DNA of 64,000 bases from Diplolepis rosae (lineage: Eukaryota; Arthropoda; Insecta; Hymenoptera; Diplolepididae). Positions 1-11,231 of this stretch are shown here, piece after piece. Each line of letters opens with the position of its first letter. Within the stretch, counting starts at the first letter, position 1. The position numbers were made by a program, and so were the translations under genes. The notes beneath the pieces are model-generated. The model was not told the DNA's origin, made no database searches, and worked only from the letters and a program-made list of their open reading frames with translations. The DNA is taken from NCBI GenBank assembly GCA_030998225.1, contig JAPYXD010000704.1, forward strand, positions 5,394,001 through 5,458,000, read 5' to 3'.

Positions 1-1
1 T

Positions 2-2695
2 TTCATTAAATCTGCATCGATCTACGGTTTAAGTGTCATCAACCATGACCATGCATTTTCTAAAATTCTGGCATGTTTCCCAGAGCTTACATCGCTTCCT
101 CAGGGAATCATTCCTCATAAAGTCGATGTAGAACACCACATTCTGACTAACGGCCCTCCCGTTTTTGACCGTGCTCGACGCCTGTCCCCGGAAAAACTAG
201 TCGCTGCCAAGGCAATTTTCAAACGAATGACTGAAGACGGAATTTGTCGTCCTTCCAGAAGCCCATGGGCATCACCCATTCACATGGTAAAAAAGAAAAA
301 TGGCGAGTGGCGCGTCTGCGGCGATTATCGACGTTTAAATGCCATCACGGTTCCTGATAGGTATCCCGTACCACACCTTCATGATTTCGCCTCTATGCTA
401 AGAGGTAAACAGATCTTTTCCAAATTGGATTTGCACATGGCTTATCACCAAATACCAATAACTCCGAGCGACATACCAAAAACAGCTGTCATAACCCCTT
501 TCGGGCTACTTGAATACGTGGTTATGACATTTGGCCTCAGAAATGCTGGTCAAACCTTCCAACGATATATCTATCGCGCTCTTGGTGATCTCAGATTCGT
601 TTTTGCTTATATCGATGACATTCTCATCGCTTCTTCGTCCTATGAAGAGCATGAGAGTCACCTCAAAATCGTTTTCCAACGTTTAAAAGATTTTTCTTTG
701 CGAATTAACTTAAGCAAATGCCAATTCGGCAAATGCCAATTCGGCAAATCTGAGCTCAATTTCTTGGGTTACCAGATCAACCATGAAGGTTGTTCTCCAA
801 CTTTGGACAAGGTGCAGGCAATTACCGATTTTTCAAAACCAAAAACCGTCGTCGAACTCCGCCGATTTCTCGGAATGGTGAATTTTTATCGAAAAAGTTT
901 AAAACACGCTGCTGAAGTCCAGGCGCCGCTGCAAAAATTCATCTGCGACTCTCGTAAGAACGACAAACGTCCAATTCCGTGGGATCTCGAAAGCGATGCT
1001 GCGTTTGAAAAGGTAAAATTCGATCTGGCTAACGCAGCACGTTTATCTCATCCTGCTCATGATGCTGAGACCCGCCTGGTTACCGATGCCTCTAACTTCG
1101 GTATGGGCGCATCCCTTGAGCAATGGATCAGCAACTCTTGGAAACCCCTGGCGTTCTTCTCGCGAAAATTTTCATCGGCCCAACGCGTGTACAGCACCTA
1201 TGATCGAGAACTTACCGCAATTTACGAGGCTATCCGACACTTTCGGTATTTCCTCGAGGGGCAGACCTTCTCTATCGTCACCGATCATAAACCGCTGATT
1301 TATATGTTTTCTCAACGCGTCGAAAAAATCTCGCAGCGACAACAGCGTCAGATCGCCTTCATATCGCAATTTTCCACAAACATCAAATATCAACCAGGCG
1401 ACGAAAATATAGTTGCTGACTCACTTTCTCGTGTAGAGAGTATCCGTGTACCCACGGAATTCAGTCTCGCGGAACTCGCGGAAGCCCAAACGAATGATGA
1501 TGAAATTAAAGCTCTCATCTCCGACCCTAAATGCTCTTTGAACATTCGAAAAATCCAATGGGGTCCTGAACATACGTCAATTTACTGCGACCTAACTGGC
1601 GAAGCACTTCGTCCCATTATTCCATCGTCACTCAGGGATCGAGTGTTTAAATTATTCCATCACCCAGCACATCCGAGCGCAAAAGTTACGGACCGCGTTA
1701 TCCGTAAGCGCTACGTATGGCCATCGATGCATCGCGAGATCTCCGACTGGTGCAAAGCATGTCATGAATGCCAACAGTCGAAAATTTCGCGGCACAATCG
1801 TGTGTTGCCATCAAACTTTACAGCTCCGGATGGACGCTTTCGCCATGTTCATATGGACATCGTTGGACCACTTCCAATCAGCAATGGTTTTAAATATTGC
1901 CTCACCCTCATCGACCGTTTTTCACGATGGCCTGAGGCGATTCCACTTGCTAACATCGAAGCATTAACCGTTTGTAGAGCTTTTGTCGATCAATGGGTCT
2001 CTCGTTATGGTTCGCCTGAGACTCTAACAACCGACCAAGGGAGTCAATTTGAATCTCAGATCTTCTCAGCGCTGTTAAAACTGATTGGCTGCAATCGCAT
2101 TCGCACCACTGCTTATCATCCCTCCTCTAACGGTATGATTGAACGGTGGCACCGCTCGTTTAAGGCAGCCATTATGTGCCATTCCGACCCAGAATGGTCC
2201 CGCTCGCTATCAACCATTTTGCTGGGCCTCAGGTCTAACATTCTGGACGTCGGAGCTTCTCCAGCAGAGTTTGTGTTCGGCGCAACACTTCGGATTCCAG
2301 GAGAGTTCGTCCTCCCCGAGGATTTCTCACCTGACCCACACATTTTTCTCGAAGAATTCCGCGACCACATGCGTCGGATCAAACCAGTTCCTGTTGCACA
2401 AAAATACAAACGTAAAGCGTTTATTTTTAAAGACTTGAAAGATTCCACTCACGTTTTCCTTCGTGATCACGCCAAAAAAGCTTTAGAGCGCCCATACACG
2501 GGCCCACATAAGATCTTAAACCGAACCTCCGACAGGGTTTACGAAATAGATTTTAACGGCATTTCTCGCCACGTCTCCATCGAGAATATAAAGCCAGTAT
2601 ATTTCATGCGCGACGACATTGATCAACTTCCTTCTAAAGAAACAGTTTCACCTGTATTACGAACGTATTCTCGCAAACGAGTATCATTCATGTAA
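2..2695 (+). CDS. Ty3/gypsy retrotransposon pol, 5' partial (RT-RNase H-integrase)
   Basis: The reading frame is open from base 2, so the gene begins upstream of the window; about 897 residues are visible. Domains in order: reverse transcriptase with the YIDD active site near residue 203; RNase H with acidic residues in VTDAS (about 362), DREL (about 403) and VTDHKP (about 428); an integrase HHCC zinc module (HPAH about 554-557, C about 584 and 587); and the DDE core with D in HMDIVGP (about 619), D in TTDQGS (about 678) and E in GMIERWH (about 714). The C-terminus has the usual YTGPHKI-type integrase tail and no chromodomain or env. No stop or frameshift is seen in the visible part. The only oddity is a 15-bp in-frame tandem duplication at 716-745. 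The enzymes copy element RNA to DNA and integrate it. The gag and protease regions lie outside the window. Confidence 0.94.
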   Translation, partial: FIKSASIYGLSVINHDHAFSKILACFPELTSLPQGIIPHKVDVEHHILTNGPPVFDRARRLSPEKLVAAKAIFKRMTEDGICRPSRSPWASPIHMVKKKNGEWRVCGDYRRLNAITVPDRYPVPHLHDFASMLRGKQIFSKLDLHMAYHQIPITPSDIPKTAVITPFGLLEYVVMTFGLRNAGQTFQRYIYRALGDLRFVFAYIDDILIASSSYEEHESHLKIVFQRLKDFSLRINLSKCQFGKCQFGKSELNFLGYQINHEGCSPTLDKVQAITDFSKPKTVVELRRFLGMVNFYRKSLKHAAEVQAPLQKFICDSRKNDKRPIPWDLESDAAFEKVKFDLANAARLSHPAHDAETRLVTDASNFGMGASLEQWISNSWKPLAFFSRKFSSAQRVYSTYDRELTAIYEAIRHFRYFLEGQTFSIVTDHKPLIYMFSQRVEKISQRQQRQIAFISQFSTNIKYQPGDENIVADSLSRVESIRVPTEFSLAELAEAQTNDDEIKALISDPKCSLNIRKIQWGPEHTSIYCDLTGEALRPIIPSSLRDRVFKLFHHPAHPSAKVTDRVIRKRYVWPSMHREISDWCKACHECQQSKISRHNRVLPSNFTAPDGRFRHVHMDIVGPLPISNGFKYCLTLIDRFSRWPEAIPLANIEALTVCRAFVDQWVSRYGSPETLTTDQGSQFESQIFSALLKLIGCNRIRTTAYHPSSNGMIERWHRSFKAAIMCHSDPEWSRSLSTILLGLRSNILDVGASPAEFVFGATLRIPGEFVLPEDFSPDPHIFLEEFRDHMRRIKPVPVAQKYKRKAFIFKDLKDSTHVFLRDHAKKALERPYTGPHKILNRTSDRVYEIDFNGISRHVSIENIKPVYFMRDDIDQLPSKETVSPVLRTYSRKRVSFM
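716..745 (+). repeat. 15-bp in-frame tandem duplication inside RT
   Basis: The unit aaatgccaattcggc occurs twice head to tail (716-730 and 731-745). It turns the usual single KCQFGK segment before the LNFLGY motif into [11 protein letters not shown]. The frame is kept. This is a recent slippage-type duplication in the RT palm/thumb region and may affect enzyme activity. Confidence 0.95.
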
Positions 2696-3111
2696 ATGGA
2701 TCTGGATGTTATTTGGTTATTGAATGACGTCGGAAAAGAACCAAGACAAGTCAAACGTCTGTGACTGTGGCTTGGTATCTTCCCCTTTCGTCTCCAATCT
2801 CGCGAATAACTATCTTGTCACCCATTTGACATTATTTGTATTTCTGTCGTCTCAACCAGCTTAGGCCAGCCTGAATTGCTAAATTTCGTCTACAATAATA
2901 TTAATCGCACGTTAAGAACTGATTGTTATTGAAACAGATCGCTATTATCGATGTTGATAACGGAGTAACATCTTCATTTTTATGTATTATCGTCAAAAAA
3001 ATTTTTTATACGTAGTATAAAATTAACTGTATTATTTGCATTTATGCGTGCAATACTGTTAACAACTTTCACATGTATACCTTTTGACCGCTCTCACTCA
3101 GGGAGGAGTAC
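2696..3111 (+). other. 3' untranslated stretch of the gypsy element with polypurine tract
   Basis: No coding capacity is seen between the pol stop and the LTR, so there is no env ORF. The purine run gggaggagta at 3101-3110 lies directly before the TG that opens the LTR and is the likely plus-strand primer site (PPT). Confidence 0.6.
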
Positions 3112-3547
3112 TGTAGGGAACGACGGAATGTATCTTGACTCACCGAGTCTCCCAACCCTGACGCTCAAGCGCTACGCTGCAGCGGCGGCCATGTTAGACA
3201 TTAGTCGTTACTTAGTCGTTCCATAGACAAGACGCTACGCGTCTCATAACTGTTGTTGTTAAATAAATAATTATTGTTAACTGAAGTGCAATGTCAGTTA
3301 TTTAAAAAGTTAATCCTTACTGACTTGGGAAGTAGGCTCCCAACTCCGATGTACCCAAAAGCCTATAAATACGCCGTCAAATTTATTAGTCAGCGACGCG
3401 GTTATCCCTTTATTCGCGGAAGAAAGCGTACGGTCTCTCCGAAGGACGCGGTCACCAACTTGGTAGGTGCGCGGACGTACTCGAAGATTATACGCCTTTT
3501 GACTCTCTCGGACCAGGTGTCGACATTCTGTAATCTACCACGTTACA
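3112..3547 (+). mobile_element. 3' LTR of the gypsy element (436 bp)
   Basis: The segment starts TGTAGGGAACG immediately after a polypurine tract and ends CCACGTTACA, which gives TG...CA termini with short inverted similarity (TGTA/TACA). It contains a TATA-like cctataaatacg near 3362 and an aataaa-type signal near 3260. The partner 5' LTR is outside the window, so the right boundary is inferred from the terminal dinucleotides only. Confidence 0.65.
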
Positions 3548-5516
3548 ATGTATAATCGATTGATGTCTTCTCGGTTTTTTTAAACACTATGGAAACGAGT
3601 TTTCAGTTGAAAATTATAAATCAAACAGAAAACATCAGAGCGCATTGTACAAAATAACGTTTTACGACTTTTTAACGCATTTCTAAATTCGAAAAAAAGA
3701 GAGAGCAGCAATTTAAAAATATAAAATATTATTGAAATTATGAGTAAAATTATCTACGTTTTGACAGCAAATTAAGAAAGCGGTCGAATAAGTTGAAAAA
3801 GATGCTTCAGCATTAGAATTTATTAATTCAAAAATGGATATTGCCGCCGTCTGCGATATTTAAAATTATTTGAAGCGACTACCTGTCCTGTAGACTATGT
3901 GCTTACAATTTTAAATGTTCAAATGAACGATGAGAAAAAAGTTTTCCAAAAATAGAATTATTTGTTATGTCTATGTTCAAGTGACGTTGAATATCTAATT
4001 CCTGTTACGAGCGTATCAAGGCAGCGGAATTTTTCCAAAATTCGTAATAATAAATCATTTAATAAAATTGTATGCCACTTGAAGCGCACGTAACCCAAAC
4101 ACCTTGATAAGACCGCTGATGCAGCTCATCAATACTCGGGTCGAAGACTTTAAAAAAATGGTTGGTTCAGGAAGGAAATTCCCAATCTTGATACTTTACG
4201 CCAGATAGTTATTAACATAAAATTTTATTATATAACTTCATCATTAAGATGTTATTGATTTTGATTTACTTAAACATGCAAATAGTACATCAAAGTCAAT
4301 GCAATTGTATGTTATGAAAAATGGGTATACATTCATATTAAATTAAATAACTTTTAAATCAAAATATATCAAAATTAAAATTAGCGTTATTAAAATACAT
4401 GCACAAAGTATATTAAAATTAATGTTGAAAGCTGTATTCTTCTTTAGATAAAGGTATTTTTAATTTAATATGCACTACTGAAAAACAAACATCCATTATG
4501 TGCGGTGAAAGTTTAATACAGAAATTTTTAACAGTATTCTAACAAATTTTACCCGAGTAATAATTTACCAAATGATTTCGAAATTAAAACTAAAATTCAA
4601 ATAAAAGCAGGATCATTATAAATATAAATGACGAAAACTAATAGATAAATATCTGCAGGCACTTATATATTCATACGTGTTATATTCCTATATTCTGGTT
4701 TTGTATTATATTGTTTCAGATTATTAATGTAAATAACAAAAACTAACGCGCGAATATCTGTACGAATTGATATAATCGCACATTTTGGTTTTTATAAATT
4801 CTAAATTATATTATATTATGGTTCAAATATATATATGTATATATGGGTATGTATATATATATATATATAGCTTAGAACTGCAAAACAACGCGAACTCTTC
4901 AAAATTTTCATTCATACTGTTTCTAAATAAATGTAAACTGTAGGAAAATATTATAAATCGGCACAGGATTCAGATGACTGGAAAGTAAAAGCAAGAAGGA
5001 GAATGCAAGTCTTAAAGAAATAAATTTAAGAATCGAAATATTTAAAAAACTGTACGCTAGCGCACACAGTCATTTTTCAGCTCTATCTGGCTACGTTGTG
5101 AGAAAATAATACATTAAAATCAGACTCAAAACATGGAAAATCTCTCAAACACAAGTATCAATGATGTTTAGTTTTTCCATAGTTTCCAAATAGTTTCGAC
5201 CTAGTTTTTATATACTTTTCCCTACATGCTCTTCCGAATTTCCTATTTATGTTTTTGTTAAACGCATAAGTACTACTGTGCTTTTCCATAAACACTATAA
5301 ACTATAAATATTATAAACAAACTTTGATAGCTGCAAGTTTCCATAGCCAGTGCAGACGATATTTCTGAAAAGGATCTGAACCATTGTTTTTTCTAACTAT
5401 GAAAAATATTTAAGGTGTCAGAGTCCAGAATTAATAATCAACGAAATCGATTCAATTATTTTATATCGATATTTGATTTATTGGTGTCATGAAATATGAT
5501 CCAAAAATTTCAACTA
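3548..5516. other. AT-rich intergenic DNA, no gene recognised
   Basis: Reading both strands I find only short chance ORFs and A/T homopolymers. A TA-rich microsatellite lies inside at 4826-4870. Confidence 0.6.
4826..4870. repeat. (TA)n microsatellite, interrupted
   Basis: Alternating TA with a few G interruptions, visible directly. Confidence 0.85.
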
Positions 5517-6354
5517 TGTCAGAAATATCCATTTCATTACAAACTTCACTTGGCAACAGGTAATAACAAGTAGGTTACCAAGTAGTTAGGCAACCGGTAA
5601 TTGAAAAATTACCGGTAAGCATGAATTCCTTCCAAAAATCAGGCCACCCAGAAAAATCCCAAAATCATCAAGATGCCCCACCTAAGCATCATCGATACAA
5701 GTCTATAAAACGAATCAATTAGAAATCAAAATTCGCAGTTACTCGAGCAACCTGCTACTAACCAGAACTACTCGGACAGTAGAGAATGTAGTTTTTCTAC
5801 TTTGCCCGTCCGCGGTTCGGAACAAGTACGTCCTATCACCTGGATAGTTGACTTAGATTCGTAAAAAGGCCTAGCCAGGGCCACAAATTGGGGATTGTAC
5901 TTGAGCCGACGTAAATACTTCTACAATCTTTCCTCCGACGAAAGCCGTTCACGGGGTTGTCGCGCTAAAAAATTATACAAGTAAAATTTTTACCACTACG
6001 CTTCGCGCTAATATAATATTTTGAAAGCGTCTGTGGTCGGTTAGCCGCGAGAGTTAACTGTGCGTATACAGCTTGGCGTTGAAAACCTAGTTAGTTAAAT
6101 ACTAACTAGCTAAGGAAATCTACATCTCGTCGAATCTCAAAACAACGAGGAGTTATTTCCTTATAACCAGAAATAGGTTTATTGTGAGACAGGAGTGGCG
6201 AAGGACAGGCAACTTAAAAGTACTGCCTCCCTTCTAGTTCAAAGCTATCCATTCCTTTCTCACTTTAAAACTATAAGGTCCAAGTAAAGAAAAAGGGCGT
6301 GTGCGCGAGTGAGTCGCGTAAGGACAAGGGTGGTTCTTTTTTAGAACCACGACA
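5517..6354 (+). mobile_element. Candidate solo or truncated LTR
   Basis: The segment opens TGTCAGAAATATCC and ends CCACGACA, so the termini are TGTC...GACA. A TATA-like ctataaaacg lies at about 5703. The base composition is richer in GC than the flanks. Sixteen bases past the end, at 6370-6386, tggcccggatctccagg begins with TGG as a tRNA primer-binding site would. No second LTR copy or target duplication was found, so this is a hypothesis. A 7-bp-stem hairpin (6331-6349, tggttct/agaacca) lies just inside the proposed right end. Confidence 0.3.
5593..5616. repeat. Perfect 10-bp-stem hairpin
   Basis: accggtaatt (5593-5602) and its exact reverse complement aattaccggt (5607-5616) are separated by 4 nt. 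It lies within the candidate LTR, upstream of the TATA-like box. Confidence 0.8.
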
Positions 6355-6386
6355 ATCTCAAATCGAATTTGGCCCGGATCTCCAGG

Positions 6387-8744
6387 ACTTCAGCAGCCAG
6401 AACGTATTCTCCTTCTTTGCTTTTGCTCCCAGGACATCCGGTAGGATTAAGGAACTAGAATAAACATAAGGATTCGGTAATGTACAAAATCCAAACATTG
6501 TATCGTTCTCATTGATATTTATTCCGTGTTTCTAAAACTCTACTAGAAAAGTGTTCACATCGGTCTGTTATTTTGCTTTTCTTAAGAATAAATTGTCTTT
6601 TTTTATTTATGTGAATTTTAGCCACTTGATTCGAAATTATTTGAAGCACCTTTTCCCATTTTCTTTCTTTCAAAATTAAAAGTAATAAGCGTAGGCGTGT
6701 AGAATACACTCTCAGTCCGAGAGTAGAAGACCAGCGTCCCCACATAATAATAAACGAATTTAGCTAATATTTATATTAACTAAATTCGGCAGTTTGGATG
6801 ACCTCCGCGTACTCATTATACTAATGAATAAAATATATTAAGGGTAATTGTTTTTTTACTTTTTATGCATTTTATTTAAATTAATAATAGCCGTACGTAA
6901 CAATCCCGTGCTAAAAATATTAAGTTGTTTAATTTCCTGCCCAAAAAACTACCCTCATACAAAAAATCTTCTGAGATTGGCTTTTCATACCCAGAATGCA
7001 ATTTATAAATTTTCCTTAAACTCTTGAAAATAAGCTCAGCCGAATATGAAACGATTGGCGTTTTTAAAAAGAAGGGGAAAAAATTGGGTAACCTACCCTT
7101 ATATATAAATCTCTTAAAATCGGCTATTTCATATCATCCAAAATCAGGCAAATGCAGTTCGCAAAGTTCGTGTGTATATAAAATAATAAATATCTTTCGA
7201 CAAAACAAATCCATTTACCTCTGTGTTGATAAAACTTAGCTAAACAGCGTAGTATTATCGAGAAATTTTTGTTACTTGGGAAGTAAACATTATTAGTATA
7301 AACCATTATTTACAACATGTAAATTTTGAGACATTCTCATCACATGAGAATGTATTGGCTTAATTTGAAAAATCGCTTTTTGCAATTCCATCAAATCTTT
7401 GCGTTTTCAGAGCCCCGGGGTCAGAAAAAGCTGCTTTTACGAAAGTGTTATCGGATTGGATTGAGCTTTTTCATCCTTCATTGGAGCCCAAAAAGTATGG
7501 ACAAGTTTGTTAACCTGCAACATCCGACTAAGTTGTCAAAATAAGGGCATTTTTGTAAATTTTGAAAAAATTCCAATACTGGTTTTTGATCGTGCTCATA
7601 AATCTAGTACTAATTATCATTCTAACATTTTTTGATTGAACCAAAATTAAAAAAGTTAATGAATGTTAAAACTTGAAAAAAGTCAATATGCAAATTATAT
7701 TTTCAAGTAGAAATATACCAGATACGATAGAACGTTATTATACACAATTTTTACTACATAAAAATTCACAAACTTGGACCGCAAAAATTTGATATAAGAT
7801 GTACATTTTAAGAAAAAATGTTAAATGCTATCTGAAATCGAAAATTCAAGTTTTTAACTCTAGTATTTGAAATACGAAAAAAAAGGAAGAATGCTAGATT
7901 GTTCACTTCGATAAGGTTTACAGATTTTGTGTGGCATAGTTTCGAATGAAATTTATATTTACTTTTGAATTCCAAAAACTCAAACGCGAGTATTATGATG
8001 AGAATGAGTTCCTTTTGGCCAAAACTGCTTTAGGTAGATTTTTTATTTTTCTTTCATTTGGAATCAAATAGAAATTAAGTGACTTTGAGAACATTTAATT
8101 CACATTTACACCATTATAAAATTGACTAGAATTTTAGTATTAAATTACAAGAAATAACTCAAGTCAGTTTTATAATATTGTAGATATGGATTTAAATCTC
8201 TTACAGTTTTCATATAATCCTAACATTTCATTATATTTGTTACAGCGTTGTGTCTCCTCGTTATTTCACTTACAATCAACAAGTGTACAATGCAATGTTG
8301 CCACATATGCCAACTGTTACAAGACTTGAGTCAGTTTTGCAGATTGTTGACGTTTTCGCCCAACACCACTGTCCTGTGTGGATCCTCACACAATTAAACG
8401 CGGCGTGTTTATAATACGCGTTATTATAATGTGACATGTTTGAAAACATGTGTGCTATTATATTGACCCAAAATTCACAGAATTTTTATTCATTTCATGT
8501 TGTTTAGTAATAAGATCGGTTTCTTTTCATTTTTTTTTTCATTTAAAGTCATCAATGGTAGACAAAAAACGTAGAAAAGGAAGGTAAGCGTTTTGGCCAC
8601 ACAGGAGGGCCCTCTTCAGTGCCACAAATTAAAAGAGTAATTTAAAATTTCTCTGAAAGATTAAAATGTAGGAAATAATTAAAAGTGAAACTACCATTGA
8701 TAATGGACGCGAAAAAGACACCCAATTCAACATTAACAAAACTT
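6387..8744. other. AT-rich intergenic DNA, no gene recognised
   Basis: No domain, transposase or RNA signature was recognised on either strand. The longest ORFs are under 80 codons, lysine/asparagine/phenylalanine-rich, and look like chance reading of AT-rich DNA. Confidence 0.55.
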
Positions 8745-8761
8745 TCTTTGATTCGAAGAAA

Positions 8762-8866
8762 ATTTTTTGAATTAATAAAGCTTTCTTTAATGCAAAGAAA
8801 TTTTTTCTTTGACCGTATATCAAAGAAATGTTTCTTCGATTCAAAGAAAATGTTTTCTCAGTGTAC
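8762..8866 (+). repeat. Subterminal palindromic repeat, copy 1 (ends CTCAGTGTAC)
   Basis: Built from repeated tttcttt...aaagaaa palindromes and ending ttttctcagtgtac. A diverged direct copy lies at 9484-9585. The terminal CTCAGTG is the reverse complement of CACTGAG, the end also seen around 11.56 and 13.4-13.7 kb, so these are probably ends of related MITEs. Confidence 0.65.
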
Positions 8867-8875
8867 TCTGTACTA

Positions 8876-9367
8876 CACGGAGAGAAATAGCTGGTGCCAT
8901 GCACTCGAAAGAGACCAGTGTTTGGCAGTTGTGGCTGTTCAAATAGTTGAACTTAGAAACTCGAGTAATAACTGCTCAAAATTCACGCGAGCTGCATACA
9001 GTAATCTATGAAGACAAAATACCGTGTATTTCACGTGCGGCGCACGTGAAACTCAAGCGTTGAACTCCTTAGGCTTATATGAAGAAATTCTAGTATAAGA
9101 CATACGCCTTGGGAATGCTTAAGATTCACGTGCGCCGCACGTGAAGCTGAAGCGTTTGGAACATGAAGAAAACCATGCATCATATACTCAGCGTTCATGT
9201 GTTCGAGCTCCGAGTCGCTAGTGCTACACGCACGAATATTTAATAGGTAGAGCATGAACGTCGTCTAGTGTCAAACATTTGGATTCGCGTGTTTCACAAT
9301 CGTTATTCGACATGTGTGTAACACTTCATGACTTCCATGTACATGGCACCAGTTATTTCTCTCCGTG
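8876..9367. mobile_element. MITE with ~26-bp TIRs and TA target duplication
   Basis: The left end cacggagagaaatagctg (from 8876) is mirrored at the right end (to 9367) over about 26 bp with one mismatch. Both ends are bordered by TA (8874-8875 and 9368-9369), the signature of Tc1/mariner-type target duplication. The 492-bp interior encodes no transposase. It holds two copies of a CACGTG-rich palindrome at 9030-9050 and 9125-9145. The element is non-autonomous; its autonomous partner is not in the window. Confidence 0.85.
9030..9145. repeat. Two CACGTG double-E-box palindromes inside the MITE
   Basis: cacgtgcggcgcacgtg (in 9030-9050) and cacgtgcgccgcacgtg (in 9125-9145) are each near-perfect palindromes, are inverted versions of each other at the centre, and share flanking sequence (followed by gaa-ct-aagcgtt). 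Each contains two CACGTG E-box cores. Any regulatory role is inference. Confidence 0.7.
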
Positions 9368-9483
9368 TACCTAGAATGTAAACTTGTTGGTATATTTATA
9401 ATTTGAATTGAAGAAAATTTTATTGATTTAAAAAAATTGTCTTTAATGTAAACAAATCTATTTCTTTAGATCAAAGACAATTT

Positions 9484-9585
9484 TTTTGAATTAAAAAAAT
9501 TTTCTTTAATTCGAAGAAACTTTTTCTTTGACCGTATATTGAAGAAATGTTTCCTTGATTTAAAGAAACTTTTTTCTCAGTGTAC
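9484..9585 (+). repeat. Subterminal palindromic repeat, copy 2
   Basis: Aligns with 8762-8866 throughout, including ttctttgaccgtatat and the terminal ctcagtgtac, with scattered substitutions. Same orientation as copy 1. Confidence 0.65.
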
Positions 9586-9855
9586 AATCAAGAAGTACAA
9601 TATTATACCTTTTTACATCATATGTAAATTATAAACTTGTTGGTATATTTATAATTTATTATTGAATTCATATTTTACGTATGAGTTCATTGATTTAATA
9701 AATAAAGGTCATTCATGTGATATTAAACTTTTTTTAATTCGAAAAGATACAGAGTACAGTTATAAAAATAATCAGCTTAGATTCTTGATTTTAATGACCC
9801 TGTCATGGAAATTTTTGTAAATAAATGAGAATCTCTTCTGGGATCTTATATCCTC

Positions 9856-10047
9856 TTAATATCCTCCCCTGTGACGACTTGCAGCAGCATTCCATCTGCC
9901 TCTGCCTCTGCCGTAAGGTGTTCTTCGGCCTCCTCGGCGACGCCTTCCGCCATTGCCTCGAGGAGGCCGTCTGGAAACGTTGCCTACTCGAGCCACATCT
10001 TCGCTGCCGGTGTAATTGAAATAATCGGCAAGCGCTCGATATAAATC
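9856..10047 (-). CDS. Putative last exon, arginine/glycine-rich (RGG-box-like) C-terminus
   Basis: On the minus strand an acceptor (tttttatgttgcag) at 10048 opens an exon reading DLYRALADYFNYTGSED and then a strongly basic RPPRGNGGRRRRGGRR / GRGRGR tail before a stop at 9856. The upstream donor at 10131 (ctac|gtaagtac) would give an 84-bp phase-0 intron (10048-10131) with good consensus at both ends. The preceding coding piece reads LQNLLPHERRQPY. RGG-type tails are typical of RNA-binding proteins; that function is inference. The intron has no in-frame stop, so retention would also be tolerated. The exon is probably linked to the Q-rich exon at 10230-10685, but I could not find a frame-compatible splice between them. 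Confidence 0.4.
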   Translation of the reverse strand, partial: DLYRALADYFNYTGSEDVARVGNVSRRPPRGNGGRRRRGGRRTPYGRGRGRWNAAASRHRGGY

Positions 10048-10131
10048 CTGCAACATAAAAAAATAATCAAATATATAACCATAAATTTGTGGTAACTGGA
10101 AATAACATGTGATTAAAGTTTGAGTACTTAC
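10048..10131 (-). other. Putative 84-bp intron
   Basis: The minus-strand donor gtaagtac and an acceptor preceded by a T-rich tract and ending gttgcag bracket AT-rich sequence. The length is a multiple of three and it joins two open frames in phase. Confidence 0.5.
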
Positions 10132-10229
10132 GTAGGGTTGCCTTCTCTCGTGTGGCAAGAGATTTTGCAGCGAAGATGAAGCTAATGCAAAATCACATTA
10201 TTCATTTGAACGTACCGCAATTGCTGCAA

Positions 10230-10685
10230 TTACATCTGTTGCAGCTGACGCATGTAATCTATTTGCGAAAGCTGCAACAGATGCCCTTGCTGTAGCATAT
10301 TCCTCAAAACGCTAAAATTATTTAGCGGTTGCGTCTCCTCAAAAAATTGGTCTACCAACAAAGGCGATGTCGGTAGGCCAATATTTTCAAGCTGCAGCAA
10401 CTGCGGCAGCAGCTGTTGCCGCGGGTGTTGTAGCTGTTGAGGCTGCTGGAGTTGCAGAAGCTGCTGCGGAGGCTGCTGGAGTTGGAGAGGTTACTGCGGA
10501 GGCTGCTGGAGTTGGAGAGGTTGTTGCGGAGGCTGCTGTGGCTGCTGGAGAGGTTGCTGTGAAGGCTGCTGGAGAGGTTGCTGCGGAGGTTGCTGCGGAG
10601 ACTGCTGCTGGGGCTGGTGAGGGTTCAGTGGTCTCGCCACTGTTACAAGGGGCGGCTGCTTCCCTCTGCCCCTAGTTTTTATACC
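10230..10685 (-). pseudogene. Glutamine/proline-rich coding exon with in-frame TAA
   Basis: On the minus strand, sequence after a good acceptor (tttttttgtag, ending 10686) is one frame of 152 codons ending at a stop at 10230-10232. It starts with an AT-hook-like KTRGRGK, continues as tandem QQPPQQPLQ-type repeats, and ends in a leucine-rich unique tail (for example VLRNMLQQGHLLQLSQIDY). One codon in the repeats (10491-10493) is TAA where the neighbouring repeat unit has CAA, a single C-to-T change. The opposite strand reads as an Ala/Gly/Val repeat, which is the mirror of the same codons. The conserved-looking tail favours a real gene on the minus strand. Its identity is not recognised; it may be a decayed paralogue or an allele with a nonsense change. 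Confidence 0.4.
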
Positions 10686-10997
10686 CTACAAAAAAAGAAA
10701 CGTAATTTATGAGATTCAAATTTTAAAGAATTTGGAATCTTCCTGTGGAAAAAAAAGACATTGATTATTCAAAATGTACATGAAATGCAAACGAGTTTAC
10801 ACATATACATAAAGTTTTGTTCAGTTTGAGTATCAATATAAATTACCTACGTGAATACCTCTTTGGTATAATGCAGTTGAGAATAACGTTGATTCCGAAT
10901 AAAATACATTGATATTGGGCATTTTTTGGTATTCAAATATTGTTGATGTTCTTAGTTGGCTTTAGGGTCCAGAAAAAATGTAATTTTCAAATGTTTC
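10686..10997. other. AT-rich stretch, nothing recognised
   Basis: Would be intronic or upstream DNA if the Q-rich minus-strand exon is real. No promoter element could be assigned. Confidence 0.4.
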
Positions 10998-11231
10998 GAC
11001 TCAGATTGGAGTCCGTGTGACCGATGAACATTGTTGTAAAAAATGATATAAAAGAATTGCGAGTGTGAAACTATAAAATTAGTCTAAATAAAAAAATTTG
11101 CAAAAAAATGAAACTGTAAGAAACCAAATATTTCTGTAAAAATACTGCACACGTTCAAATTTTTTAAGTTTCTTTCTTTGTATTGTTTTTATAGAAATAA
11201 ATTCTCACTGATGAGGACTCCAATCTGAGTC
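10998..11231. mobile_element. Foldback/MITE-like segment with 17-bp inverted ends
   Basis: gactcagattggagtcc at 10998-11014 and its exact reverse complement at 11215-11231 bracket about 200 bp of AT-rich non-coding DNA. A related ctgag/ctcag end recurs near 42.99-43.0 kb. Confidence 0.6.

Noticed and set aside
9031..9255. Minus-strand ORF in the MITE
   Set aside because: Short, no motif, overlaps the CACGTG palindromes; other evidence shows the element is non-coding.
10367..10675. Plus-strand Ala/Gly/Val-rich ORF
   Set aside because: It is the reverse reading of the CAG/CAA-rich tract. The minus strand has splice sites and a unique non-repetitive tail in frame, which the plus strand lacks.
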